Positions 49,312-58,537 of a stretch of 64,000 nucleotides of DNA are shown one piece after another (the stretch's first letter is position 1; each line of letters starts with the position of its first letter). The notes beneath the pieces are model-generated. The model saw only the letters and a program-made list of their open reading frames with translations. It searched no databases and was not told the origin of the DNA. The stretch covers positions 558,001-622,000 of the forward strand of contig NZ_CP060789.1 in assembly GCF_014489575.1 (NCBI RefSeq), written 5' to 3'. The position numbers and the translations under genes were made by a program. The DNA comes from Tessaracoccus defluvii. GTDB taxonomy: Bacteria; Actinomycetota; Actinomycetes; Propionibacteriales; Propionibacteriaceae.

Positions 49312-51908
49312 ATGAATACCGTCTCCATTCGCGTGCAGAAGCGCGACGGATCCCTGGTCGACTACGACGGCGCCGAGGTCGCCGCCTCCATCGCTGACGC
49401 GGCCCGCGGCCTCGACGACGAGCTGCCCCGCGCGGTGCAGCTCCGGTCGGAGGTCGAGATCACGCTTTTCGACCGGATCAGCACCGATCAGCTCGATGAC
49501 GCAGTCATCCACGTCGCGCTGGCCAACGTCAAGGACGACCCGGCCTACGACACCATCGCGGCGCGGCTCCTCACGAAGAAGCTCTACAAGCAGGTCTTCG
49601 ACGATACCCACGACCTGTTCGGCGACGGCGCTCCCGAAACGATCCGGCAGCTGCACGTAGCCCGCTTCCCCGGCTACGTCGAGAGGGCCGTCTCGGCGGG
49701 GCTGCTGGCCTCGGAGTTGGCGACGGCGTTCGACCTGGAGGTCCTCGCCGCGGCGCTGGCCCCCGAGCGCGATGACCTGCTGCGGTTCATCGGCGTCCAG
49801 ACCATCCGCAACCGCTACATGCTCACCGACTCGGCCCGGCGCCCGATCGAGGTGCCGCAGTTCTTCTGGATGCGTGTCGCCATGGGACTTGCCCTCAACG
49901 AGGCCGATCCCACCGCCGTCGCGCTCGAGCTGTATGACGCGATGAGCCGCCTGCTCTACTTGGCAGCCGGCTCCACCCTCGTGAACGCGGGAACGAGGTA
50001 CGCGCAGCTGTCCAACTGCTTCGTGATGCAGATGAACGACGAGATCGAGCACATCGCCAAATCGGTGCGCGACGTCATGTGGCTGACGAAGGGCACCGGC
50101 GGCATCGGTCTGTCGGTGACGAAACTGCGCTCCGAGGGATCCCCGATCCGCTCGAACAACACCACCTCCACCGGCCCCATCCCCTTCATGCACACCATCG
50201 ACTCGACGCTGCGCGCCGTCTCCCGCGGGGGCAAGAAGTTCGGGGCGCTGTGCTTCTACATGGAGAACTGGCACCTGGACTTCCCGCAGTTCCTCGACCT
50301 GAAGCAGAACTCCGGCGACCCGTACCGGCGGGTCCGCACGGCCAACACGGCCGTGTGGATCAGCGACGAGTTCATGGCGCGGGTGGCCGCCGACGACGAC
50401 TGGTACCTCTTCGACCCGCTGGACGTCGGCGATCTCGTCGAGCTGTACGGCGCGGCCTTCTCCCGACGCTACGCCGAATACGTCGCGCTGGCCGAGGCAG
50501 GTGAGCTCAGCCGGTTCAGGAAGATCCGCGCCAGGGAGCAGTGGAAGGCCATCCTCGTCACGCTGCAGACCACGTCCCATCCGTGGTTGACGTGGAAGGA
50601 CACCATCAACACGCGTGCCCTGAACAACAACACGGGCACCATCCACCTCTCCAACCTGTGCACCGAGGTGTGCCTCCCGCAGGACGCCGATAACGTCGCC
50701 GTCTGCAACCTGGCATCCATCAACCTGGCGCGGCACCTCGTCGGCTCGGGCCGCGGCGCCCGGTTCGACTGGGACCTGATGGCCCGCTCCGTCCGCACCG
50801 CAGTGCGCCAGCTCGACAACCTCGTCGACATCACGGCCTCCTCCGTGCCGGAGGCCGAGCACGCCAACCGGGAGAACAGAGCCGTCGGGCTCGGCGTGAT
50901 GGGCTACTCCGATGTGATCGAGCGCCTCGGCCTCGCCTACGACGCTCCGGAGGCATGGGACGTCATCGACGAGGTGGTCGAGTTCATCAGCTGGCACGCC
51001 ATCGACGCGTCCTGCGACCTGTCCCGCGAACGCGGACCCTACGCCAACTTCGTCGGCTCCCGCTGGTCGCGGGGGATGGTGCCGTTCGACACGCTCGACG
51101 AGCTGGAGGCCGACCGCGGTGTCCCCGTCGAGGTGGACCGCACTGCGCGGCTCGACTGGGACGCCCTGCGGGCCCGGGTCCGTGGCGGCATCCGCAACGC
51201 GACGCTCATGGCCATCGCGCCGACGGCGTCGATCGGGCTTGTCGCCGGCACAACGCCAGGCCTCGACCCGCAGTTCAGCCAGATCTTCAGCCGGACCACG
51301 TCGTCGGGCAAGTTCCTGGAGATCAACCGCAACCTGGTGGCAGACCTCAAGGGGCTTGGCCTGTGGGAGCGTGTGTGTGACGACCTGCTGCGGGTGCAGG
51401 GGGACCTGAGCCGGGTCGACGGCGTGCCCGAGTCGCTGCAGGCCACCTACCGCACCAGCTTCCAGGTGGATCCGCAGGCCTATCTGCAGGTGGCGGCGCG
51501 GGCCCAGAAGTGGATCGACCAGGCCATCAGCCGCAACATCTACCTGGCGGACCGGTCGGTTACCGCCATGGTCGACCTGTACCAGCTGGCGTGGCGGATG
51601 GGCCTCAAGACCACTTACTACCTGCACATGATGCCGCGCCACCAAGCCGAGCAGAGCACCGTGAAGGTCAACAAGGCCGCGGAGATCACGGGCGCGGGCG
51701 CCGGCCCCCGGCGCGGCTTCGGCGCTCGCCCCGCGGCTGCGGCCTCGGCCCCCGCGACCCCGCCCCGGGCGGCTTCGGCTCCCGCTCGGCGGCTCCCGTC
51801 GTCACCGGGGTCCAGGTCGTGCCAAAGGCATCGATCGGGCTGGAGATCGACGGCGTCGAATGCCCCGTGGATCCGCAGGAGCGGCTCCAGTGCGAGTCCT
51901 GCCAGTAA
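49312..51908 (+). CDS. nrdA: Ribonucleoside-diphosphate reductase alpha subunit (class I), one frameshift near the 3' end
   Basis: Reduces ribonucleotides to deoxyribonucleotides. An ATP-cone at ~1-90 (VQKRDGSLVDYDGAEVAASI) implies allosteric regulation. Catalytic residues are visible: the NCFVMQMND Cys, Asn448-x-Cys450-x-Glu452 in SNLCTEVCLP, the VCNLASINL Cys, and the radical-transfer Tyr pair in KTTYYLHMMPR. The C-terminal end, VVPKASIGLEIDGVECPVDP and the redox pair CESC, is in another frame. One base missing in the C/G runs at 51756-51769 restores it. Expression should fall when cobalamin is abundant, given the riboswitch. Confidence 0.93.
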
Positions 51909-51980
51909 TCGCCCCCTTCCCCTCTCCGACCTCCCCACGCCCCACGCGTCGTCGTGACGCGCCTTCACCAGGAGACACTC

Positions 51981-52961
51981 ATGACTTCCATTCTCGGCAC
52001 CGGCATCCAGGAGGGCCTGCTGCTGAAGCCCGTCACGTACCGCTGGGCCATGGACCTGTACGACCAGGCCGTGGCTAACACCTGGTTCCCTAACGAGATC
52101 CAGCTGGGCGAGGACCTCGCCGACTTCGCCCGCATGACCGACGACGAGCGTCACGCCCTCACCTACCTGATGAGCTACTTCAACCCGAACGAGCTGCTCG
52201 TCAATAAGGCCCTCGCGTTCGGCGTCTACCCCTACGTCAACGCCGCCGAGTGCCATCTGTACCTGGCGAAGCAGATGTGGGAGGAGGCGAACCACTGCAT
52301 GGCGTTCGAGTACGTGCTCGAGACGTTCCCGATCGACAGGGAACAGGCCTACGGGTCGCACGTGAACGTGCCATCGATGGCGGCTAAGGAGGAGTTCGAA
52401 GTGCGCTACATCCGCCGCATGACCGAAGACACCCTCGACATCTCGACGGTGGAGGGCAAGCAGGACTTCGTCCGCAACCTCGTCGCCTACAACGTGATCC
52501 TGGAGGGCATCTGGTTCTATTCGGGATTCATGGTGGCGCTGTCGTTCCGGCAGCGGAACCTGCTGCGCAACTTCGGCTCCCTGATCGACTGGATCGTGCG
52601 GGACGAATCGCTGCACCTGAAGTTCGGCATCAACCTGATCCTGACGGTGCTGGAGGAGAATCCGGAGATCGCCACCGAGGAGTTCTCGGCGGAGATTCGC
52701 CAGATGATCCTCGGCGCCGTGACGCTCGAGGAGGAATACAACCGCGACCTGCTGCCCACCGGCATCCTCGGCCTGAACGGATCCGTGCTCAACGACTACG
52801 TGCGCTACCTGACGGACCGACGCCTGGAGGAGCTGGGCTTCGAGCCCGAATTCCACGTGCAGAACCCCGCCAAGTGGATGGCCGCGGCCAACGACACCTT
52901 CGAGCTGGTCAACTTCTTCGAGGCGACGAACACCTCCTACGAGGTCAACGCGCAGGCGTGA
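51981..52961 (+). CDS. nrdB: Ribonucleoside-diphosphate reductase beta subunit with Phe at the radical Tyr position
   Basis: A 326-aa R2 ferritin-like protein supplying the radical to NrdA. Metal ligands by spacing: Glu71 (NPNELLVNK), Glu102 and His105 (EEANHCMAFEY), the Glu in NVILEGIWF, and Glu/His in RDESLH. The residue four after His105, where E. coli R2 has Tyr122, is Phe109. The first ligand is Glu rather than Asp. Both features match the Chlamydia trachomatis class Ic enzyme, which uses a Mn/Fe cofactor. ATG preceded by AGGAG at 51970. It lies 72 bp after nrdA under the same riboswitch. Confidence 0.93.
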   Translation: MTSILGTGIQEGLLLKPVTYRWAMDLYDQAVANTWFPNEIQLGEDLADFARMTDDERHALTYLMSYFNPNELLVNKALAFGVYPYVNAAECHLYLAKQMWEEANHCMAFEYVLETFPIDREQAYGSHVNVPSMAAKEEFEVRYIRRMTEDTLDISTVEGKQDFVRNLVAYNVILEGIWFYSGFMVALSFRQRNLLRNFGSLIDWIVRDESLHLKFGINLILTVLEENPEIATEEFSAEIRQMILGAVTLEEEYNRDLLPTGILGLNGSVLNDYVRYLTDRRLEELGFEPEFHVQNPAKWMAAANDTFELVNFFEATNTSYEVNAQA

Positions 52962-53018
52962 CCGCCGGACGCTCCGCGTGCCCGCCGGTACTCGTGGCCC
53001 AGTTCCGTGTGGAATGCC

Positions 53019-54242
53019 TCATGACGCAGGTAGCCAGCTGCAGGTCGGGTCGCTGGCCAGCGGGTCGCCGAGCATGGCGTGCGCGCGGGCCCGTGACCCG
53101 CCGCAGATCCAGTTGAACTCGCACACGCCGCATTTGCCCGAGTAGCCCGACGGGTCGCGAAGGGCCTTCATCATCGGCGCCTCAGCGTAGATCTCGGAGA
53201 AGGGCCGCTCCTTGACGGAGCCGCACTTGTACGGCAGGAAGCCCGACGGATACACATCTCCGATGTGGTCCACGAACGCGAATCCGCGGCCGGAGTTCAC
53301 ACCGATCGGTGGGCGGGGCGGCCGGCGCTCCGTGACCTCGCCGAGCAGTCGGTCGGTCTCGGCCATCAGCCAGGCATGCAGCTCACCCGTGGCGGGCATG
53401 GGCCCGCCTGCGGCGCGGGCGTCGTCGCGCTGGATGGCGACGCGGCGGTAGTTCGGCGCCTCGGTCACCTTCACGGCGATCCGATCCGAGACGTCGTGCA
53501 ACCAGTGCAGGACGTCCTCCATCTCGTCGGGCGTCAGCGGCTCCAGATTCGAGCCGCGGCCCATCGGCACGAGGAACAGGACGTACCACATCCATGCCCC
53601 CATCGACTTCACGGCCGCCAGGATCTCGGGAAGCTCGTGCAGATTGTTGCGGCAGATGGTGGTGTTCACCTGGAACCGGAAGCCGTGACGCACCACAAGT
53701 TTCGCAGCCTCCAGCGAGTCGGCGAAGGTGCCGTCGATCCCTCGGAACGAGTCGTGGGTCTCGGCGGTGGCGCCGTCGAGCGAGATGGAGAACGCCTTCA
53801 CGCCCGCCTCGCGCACCGACGCGAGCCGCTCGTCGGTCAGCAGCGGGGTGACCGACGGCGACAGCGCCATCGGCAGCCCGACCGAGGTGCCGTAGGCGAT
53901 CAACTCCTCCAGGTCGTCGCGTTCGAACGCGTCGCCTCCGGACAGGATGACGATGGGCCGCGGGGTGCCATAGGAGGCGAAGTCGTCGAGCAGGGCCTTG
54001 CCCTCCTCGGTGGTCAGCTGGCGCGGGTCGGCCCGGGTGAACGCGTCTGCCCTGCAGTGCCGACACGCGAGCTGGCAGGCGCGCGTCACCTCCCACACGA
54101 GCACGTGGGGGCGCTCGCCCGGGTCATGGTGCAGGGTGCGCACCACACCCTTGCGGGCCAGATGCGGATGTTCGCCGCCGCCGGGATGTCCGCCGGGATG
54201 TCCAGTGGGGACGGGGCTGGGGGCGCCTGGGGGAAGACTCAT
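53019..54242 (-). CDS. Radical SAM/SPASM protein of the heme-modifying (NirJ/Ahb-like) group
   Basis: A 407-aa radical SAM enzyme. The [4Fe-4S] motif is Cys56-x3-Cys60-x2-Cys63 in VTRACQLACRHC. A C-terminal SPASM domain has CGVCEFNWICGG and further Cys residues for auxiliary clusters. The N-terminus is an unusual Gly/Pro/His-rich tail (GHPGGHPGGGEHPH, 14-27) that could bind metal. Its sequence is like actinobacterial proteins related to AhbC/AhbD and NirJ, but the reaction is unknown. The ATG at 54242 is chosen over TTG at 54248 because a TAGTAT -10 lies just upstream. It follows cbiD and the hemA-hemH-hemQ run. Confidence 0.8.
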   Translation of the reverse strand: MSLPPGAPSPVPTGHPGGHPGGGEHPHLARKGVVRTLHHDPGERPHVLVWEVTRACQLACRHCRADAFTRADPRQLTTEEGKALLDDFASYGTPRPIVILSGGDAFERDDLEELIAYGTSVGLPMALSPSVTPLLTDERLASVREAGVKAFSISLDGATAETHDSFRGIDGTFADSLEAAKLVVRHGFRFQVNTTICRNNLHELPEILAAVKSMGAWMWYVLFLVPMGRGSNLEPLTPDEMEDVLHWLHDVSDRIAVKVTEAPNYRRVAIQRDDARAAGGPMPATGELHAWLMAETDRLLGEVTERRPPRPPIGVNSGRGFAFVDHIGDVYPSGFLPYKCGSVKERPFSEIYAEAPMMKALRDPSGYSGKCGVCEFNWICGGSRARAHAMLGDPLASDPTCSWLPAS

Positions 54243-54248
54243 GCCCAA

Positions 54249-54266
54249 ATACTACTGAAGGTAGTA
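54249..54266 (-). promoter_or_regulatory. Leaderless promoter with overlapping inverted repeat before the radical SAM gene
   Basis: TAGTAT (54249-54254, minus strand) is 6 nt before the ATG, with CTGACC as a possible -35 16 bp further upstream. TACTAC (54250-54255) and GTAGTA (54261-54266) form an inverted repeat with a 5-nt spacer overlapping the -10, an arrangement suited to repressor binding. Confidence 0.55.
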
Positions 54267-54272
54267 GTTAGG

Positions 54273-55413
54273 TCAGGTGGTGGACCCGACGACGGCACCC
54301 GCGCGGTCGATGCACACGATGGCGACGGCGACCGGGGCCTCGCGGAGCACCCTGGCCGCCTCGTCACGCGCGGCCTCGGCGACGGCGTTGCCGAGGGGGA
54401 TACCCGCCGCGTGGCAGGCCTGGAGGGCGCCCATGGCCGTGTTCGACCCGAGCACCTCCGCGACCAGCTCGGGGGAGGCACCCGCCGAAGCGGCGAGGGC
54501 CGCCAGGTGGGTCGGGTCGACGGCGGTGCGGTGCGAATGCAGGTCGAGGTGGCCGGCCGCCAGTTTGCTCAGCTTCGCGAATCCGCCCACCAGCGTGAGC
54601 CGTTCGACGGGGTGACGTGACACGTACTTCAGGACGGCGCCGGCGAAGTCGCCCATGTCCAGCAGGGCGAGCCCCGGCAGCCCGAACAGCTCGGTGGCGA
54701 CCCGCTCCGATGTCGACCCCGTGCAGCCAGCCAGATGCGTCAGGCCGGCGGCACGGGCGACGTCGACGCCGCGGCGGATGGAGTCGATCCACGCCGAGCA
54801 GGAATATGGGACGACGACGCCGTGGTGCCGAGGACGGAGATGCCGCCCAGAATCCCGATGCGCGGATTCCACGTCCGTCGCGCCAACTCCTCGCCGTCGT
54901 CGACGGAGATCTCGACGACGGCGTCGGCGGCACCCCCGAGGCGGGCGCTGACACGGGCGAGGTTCGCGGAGATGTAGCCGCGCGGACCCGGGTTGATCGC
55001 CGGCTCACCCACCGCCAGCGGAAGCCCGGGCAGTGTGACCCGGCCGACCCCGGGGCCGCCCACGAATCGGATGCCGGCACCTGGGTCGGCGCGCCAGACA
55101 CGGGCCCTGATCACGGCGCCGTGCGTGACGTCCGGGTCGTCGCCGGCATCCTTCTGCACAGCGGCCATCGCGACGCCGCCGGCGAGCGACTCCTGGGTCA
55201 GGGCGAACGACGGCTCGTGCCCGTTCGGCAGGGTGACCGCAACCGGGTCCGGGAAGGAGCCGGTGTGCAGCGCCTCCCAGGCGGCCGTCGCGGCCGCCGC
55301 GGCGCAGGCGCCCGTCGTCCAGCCGGGCCGCAGCCCCGAGGACTTCAGCTGCCCCCTGCGGCCGCCCGACGCGCCCCCGCCGTAGGCTCCGGAGGTGTGG
55401 GATCCGTAGGCAT
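54273..55413 (-). CDS. cbiD: Cobalt-precorrin-5B C1-methyltransferase, two frameshifts
   Basis: Methylates C1 in the anaerobic B12 pathway. The N-terminus has the family motif LRPGWTTGACAAAAATAAW, then VTLPNG, GGPGVGRVTLPGL and NPGPRGYI. GILGGISVLGTTGVVVPYS is completed by a frame change. The end carries AGCTGSTSE and HAAGIPLGNAVAE. One base is missing in the CCCCC at 55352-55356 and one at 54820-54821. The ATG at 55413 is supported by a TAGGCT -10 ending 6 nt upstream. It is separated from the rest of the cob genes, lying between hemQ and the radical SAM gene. Confidence 0.87.
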
Positions 55414-55419
55414 GCGGAA

Positions 55420-55425
55420 AGCCTA
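55420..55425 (-). promoter_or_regulatory. -10 hexamer of cbiD (leaderless)
   Basis: TAGGCT on the minus strand ends 6 nt before the cbiD ATG, within the 30-bp gap after hemQ, giving cbiD a start independent of the hem operon. Confidence 0.45.
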
Positions 55426-55443
55426 GCGGTCACCGGCGGGGGA

Positions 55444-56154
55444 TCAGGCGCGGGGCTGGCGCTCGATCCATTCCGCCAGCTCGACGTGCTGGCCCGTGAA
55501 GAAGGGGGTCTCCTCGCGGACATGGAGCCTGGCCTCCACCGCACGCTGGTGGCGCATGGCGTCGACAAGGCTCGTCAGCTCATCGGCCTCGAAGGCCAGG
55601 AGCCATTCGTAGTCGCCCAGCGCGAACGCGGCGAGTGTCGAGGCGACCACCTCGGGGTATTCGCGGCCGGCGAGGCCGTGCTCGCGCAGCATCCGGGCGC
55701 GGTGCTCCTCGTCGAGGTAGTACCAGTCGTAGCTGCGCACGAACGGGTACACCGTCAGCCAGGGGCGGGGCGCGAAGCCGGCGAAGCAGCTGGGCACGTG
55801 TGCGCGGTTGAACTCCGACGGCCGGTGCACCCCGACGTTCGACCAGACCGGCTCGAGCGACTCGCCCAGCGTGCTCCTGCGGAGGGCGTGGTAGGCGGCC
55901 TGCAGGGCGGCCGGGTCGTCGGCCAGCAGCCAGACCAGCAGGTCTGCGTCGGCGCGGAAGCCGCCGATGTCGTAGTAGCCACGCACGCTCACACCCGTGG
56001 CGGCGACCGCCTCCTCGACGTCCGTGAGGGCCGCGGCCGCAGGCAGCGGCGCGGCTGTCGCGAACACGCAGTACATCGCGTACAGGGTCGAGGCGTTGAT
56101 GGCCTCGAGGTCAACGTCGGTCTGGTCACGCTCGTCGCGGCCGGGGTGCTTCAC
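55444..56154 (-). CDS. hemQ: Coproheme decarboxylase HemQ
   Basis: Converts coproheme to heme b by two oxidative decarboxylations, the last step of the coproporphyrin-dependent pathway. The 236-aa chlorite-dismutase-fold protein has YYDIGGFRADADLLVWL, YPFVRSYDWYYLDEEHRARMLREHG (split around the conserved Tyr and His) and FALGDYEWLLAFEAD. It overlaps hemH by 4 bp, as expected for a metabolic relay. Confidence 0.92.
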   Translation of the reverse strand: MKHPGRDERDQTDVDLEAINASTLYAMYCVFATAAPLPAAAALTDVEEAVAATGVSVRGYYDIGGFRADADLLVWLLADDPAALQAAYHALRRSTLGESLEPVWSNVGVHRPSEFNRAHVPSCFAGFAPRPWLTVYPFVRSYDWYYLDEEHRARMLREHGLAGREYPEVVASTLAAFALGDYEWLLAFEADELTSLVDAMRHQRAVEARLHVREETPFFTGQHVELAEWIERQPRA

Positions 56155-57215
56155 GGGGGGCTCTTCTCAGTTGTCGGTCGGGCGGGGGAGACAGCAGGCG
56201 CCGCCTGCGCGGCCGCAGGCGGGGCCGGTGGGGTGGCCTCGCCGCGGGCGACGGAGGCCAGCTCCACGAGCCTGTCCACGAGGAGTTCGACGAACTCGGG
56301 GTCCGAGTCGACGGTCGCGGCCCGCTGGTAGGCGAGCCCCTCGTCCGCCGCCGTCTGCCTGGCCTGCGTGTCGAGGTCGTAGAGGACCTCCATGTGGTCC
56401 GAGATGAATCCGATGGGCGCGGTGACGACGCCGGCCACCGATCCGGCGAACTCGGCCATCCGGTCGTTGACGTCGGGCTCGAGCCACGGCACGTGCGGCG
56501 ACCCGGAGCGCGAGCAGTAGGTGAGCTCCCAGGCGGGTGCCTCGCCCAGCTCCTGCGTCGCCAGGTCCGCGACTGCGGCGGCGACCCGCAGGTGCTGCGC
56601 GTCGTAGCGGGCATCCGGGGCGCCCGGGCCCGAGGCCGCGTTCATGGCGAGCGGGATGGAATGCGTGACGAACAGCAGCCGCAACGGCGCGTCGGCCCCG
56701 ACCCGTGAGCGCAGCTCACGCCAGGCGGCGACGACGGCGCGGGCCTGCGCCCGCACGAACTTCGGGGATTCCGCGAAAGCACCCACCTTGTCGAACCGGA
56801 CGCGGCCGTCGATGCCGGACTCCGCCAGGTCGAGGTCCTCGCGGTACTGCCGGCAGCTGGAGTACGAGGAGTAGGCCGAGGTGGCCAGGGCCGCGACCCG
56901 CTCGTGGCCGTCGTCGGCGAGGCGCGCAGCCGTCTCCGCGAAGAAGGGATGCCAGTTCCGGTTACCGATTACCACCGGGACGTCGATCCCGCGGCGCGTC
57001 AGCTCACCGGCCACCCGCTCCAGCAGGGCCGCGTTCAGTTCGTTGATGGGGGACCGGCCGCCGAACAGCTCGTAGTGCTGGGACACCTCGACGAGTCGCT
57101 CGTCGGGGATGCCCCGTCCGACGGTGGCGTTGCGCATGAACGGCAGCACGTCCTCGGACCGGTCTGGGCCCCCGTAGGAGGCCAGCATCACGGCCGTGTA
57201 GGGCGCGAGGCTCAC
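56151..57215 (-). CDS. hemH: Coproporphyrin III ferrochelatase (HemH/CpfC)
   Basis: Inserts Fe2+ into coproporphyrin III. The 354-aa protein has LASYGGPDRSEDVLPFM, GNRNWHPFFAETAARLADDG with the metal-site His, AYSSYSSCRQYRED, LLFVTHSIPLAMN and IGFISDHMEVLYDLD with the catalytic Glu. The C-terminus has an Ala/Pro-rich extension (~325-354). GTG at 57215 overlaps the hemA stop (GTGA). Confidence 0.93.
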   Translation of the reverse strand: MSLAPYTAVMLASYGGPDRSEDVLPFMRNATVGRGIPDERLVEVSQHYELFGGRSPINELNAALLERVAGELTRRGIDVPVVIGNRNWHPFFAETAARLADDGHERVAALATSAYSSYSSCRQYREDLDLAESGIDGRVRFDKVGAFAESPKFVRAQARAVVAAWRELRSRVGADAPLRLLFVTHSIPLAMNAASGPGAPDARYDAQHLRVAAAVADLATQELGEAPAWELTYCSRSGSPHVPWLEPDVNDRMAEFAGSVAGVVTAPIGFISDHMEVLYDLDTQARQTAADEGLAYQRAATVDSDPEFVELLVDRLVELASVARGEATPPAPPAAAQAAPAVSPARPTTEKSPP

Positions 57216-58480
57216 ACCGCCTCCGACACGCCGCGTGTCGTCTCCAGGTCGCGCACTGCGAGGTTCGTCAGCGGGCACGTCAGCTCCTCCATCTCGTTCG
57301 GGTTGATGTCGACGGGGGCGCCGATGCCGTAGAGCTCCTCCATTGCGTGCAGGTATTCGTCGGTGCGTCCCTGCTCTGCCGCCAGCCGCGCCCGGGAGGA
57401 GGGGACGTGCAGCAGGCGGGTGGCGAGCCGACGCAGCGCCAACGCGGCGTCGTCGTGCGTGAGAGGCCGCTGGGGGAGCCGGGCCACCTCGTCCGCGACG
57501 AGCGCCATGACCGACTCGCGGAGGCCGACGACGGCGGGATCGACGATGCGGGACCGCAGCTTGGTGAGGGCGTCGGCGATGCCCTCGTCGACGATGGCCT
57601 GCGCCCTGCGGGTGTCCTCGCCGATGGCTCCGCCGAGCGCGTCCTGGATGGTGGGTAGATCGATCAGCCGGACGCCCGTGAGGCCGCCGACCCGGGGGTC
57701 GACGTCGCGGCGCAGCGACAGGTCGAGGAACGTGGCGTGCCGGGTGACGTCGTCGACCCCCACCACGGTGGAGCCCTGGCCGCGGCACGTCACGACAAGG
57801 TCGGCGGACACCAGCCCCTCGGCGACCGTGCGGACAAGGCCCGTGCCATGGCTCGCGGCGAACTCGGCGCCCCGTCCGCTCGCAGAGTGGACGGCGATGG
57901 TGTCGACGCCGCGGGCACGGGCGGCGGCGACGACGGCGCCCGCGTACGAGCCGGTGCCGATCAGCAACAGCTTCGTGGCGGGCCAGTCGGCGTCGACGAG
58001 GTCGAGGCCCGCGCCGACGACGGACCGACCGGCCCCCTCCAGCGTCGTCTCCCGCGCCACCCGCCGGGAGGCCTTCAGCGCCTCCTCGACGGCGATCGTG
58101 AGCGTCAGCGTCGTGCGGCCCGCGTCCTGCGCCTCGCCCAGCGCCCTACGCAGCTGGCCGGCGATCTCGCGTTCCCCGACGACCATCGAGTCGAGCCCAG
58201 CCGCTACGCGGAACAGGTGGCCGAGCGCCGCCTCGCCTGCGAACACGTCCCAGGCGGGAGGGGTGGCGAAACGTTCGTTGATGACGGCCCTGAGCATGCT
58301 GGTGGTCACGCCGGGTGCGGCGTCCAGCAGCACCTCCACCCGGTTGCATGTGCTGAGCAGGACGGTGCCGGTGACGCCGTCGACGGCGTGGAGACGCTCG
58401 GCGAGACCCGCCGCGTCGTCACTGATGCGCTCGACCTCGGCCAGACCGTGGCGGTCGTGCTGGATGGAGAAGATGGTCAT
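57212..58480 (-). CDS. hemA: Glutamyl-tRNA reductase
   Basis: Reduces glutamyl-tRNA to glutamate-1-semialdehyde, the first step of tetrapyrrole synthesis by the C5 route. It has the catalytic Cys45 in STCNRVEVL, GLDSMVVGEREIAGQL, the NADPH-binding LLIGTGSYAG and a C-terminal dimerisation domain. I chose ATG at 58480 (MTIFSIQHD); a GTG at 58486 is also possible. It is divergent from hemE across a 57-bp gap. Starting C5 synthesis at this point supplies both heme and cobalamin. Confidence 0.92.
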   Translation of the reverse strand: MTIFSIQHDRHGLAEVERISDDAAGLAERLHAVDGVTGTVLLSTCNRVEVLLDAAPGVTTSMLRAVINERFATPPAWDVFAGEAALGHLFRVAAGLDSMVVGEREIAGQLRRALGEAQDAGRTTLTLTIAVEEALKASRRVARETTLEGAGRSVVGAGLDLVDADWPATKLLLIGTGSYAGAVVAAARARGVDTIAVHSASGRGAEFAASHGTGLVRTVAEGLVSADLVVTCRGQGSTVVGVDDVTRHATFLDLSLRRDVDPRVGGLTGVRLIDLPTIQDALGGAIGEDTRRAQAIVDEGIADALTKLRSRIVDPAVVGLRESVMALVADEVARLPQRPLTHDDAALALRRLATRLLHVPSSRARLAAEQGRTDEYLHAMEELYGIGAPVDINPNEMEELTCPLTNLAVRDLETTRGVSEAV

Positions 58481-58481
58481 C

Positions 58482-58492
58482 GTCACAGTGAC
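58482..58492. promoter_or_regulatory. Perfect 11-nt palindrome in the hemA-hemE divergent gap
   Basis: GTCACAGTGAC directly upstream of the hemA start. It could be an operator or chance; no known heme regulator motif is matched by eye. Confidence 0.3.
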
Positions 58493-58537
58493 CCCATTCA
58501 ACCATCCCCGTCCTTGTGGGGCAGAATCGGACGCACC

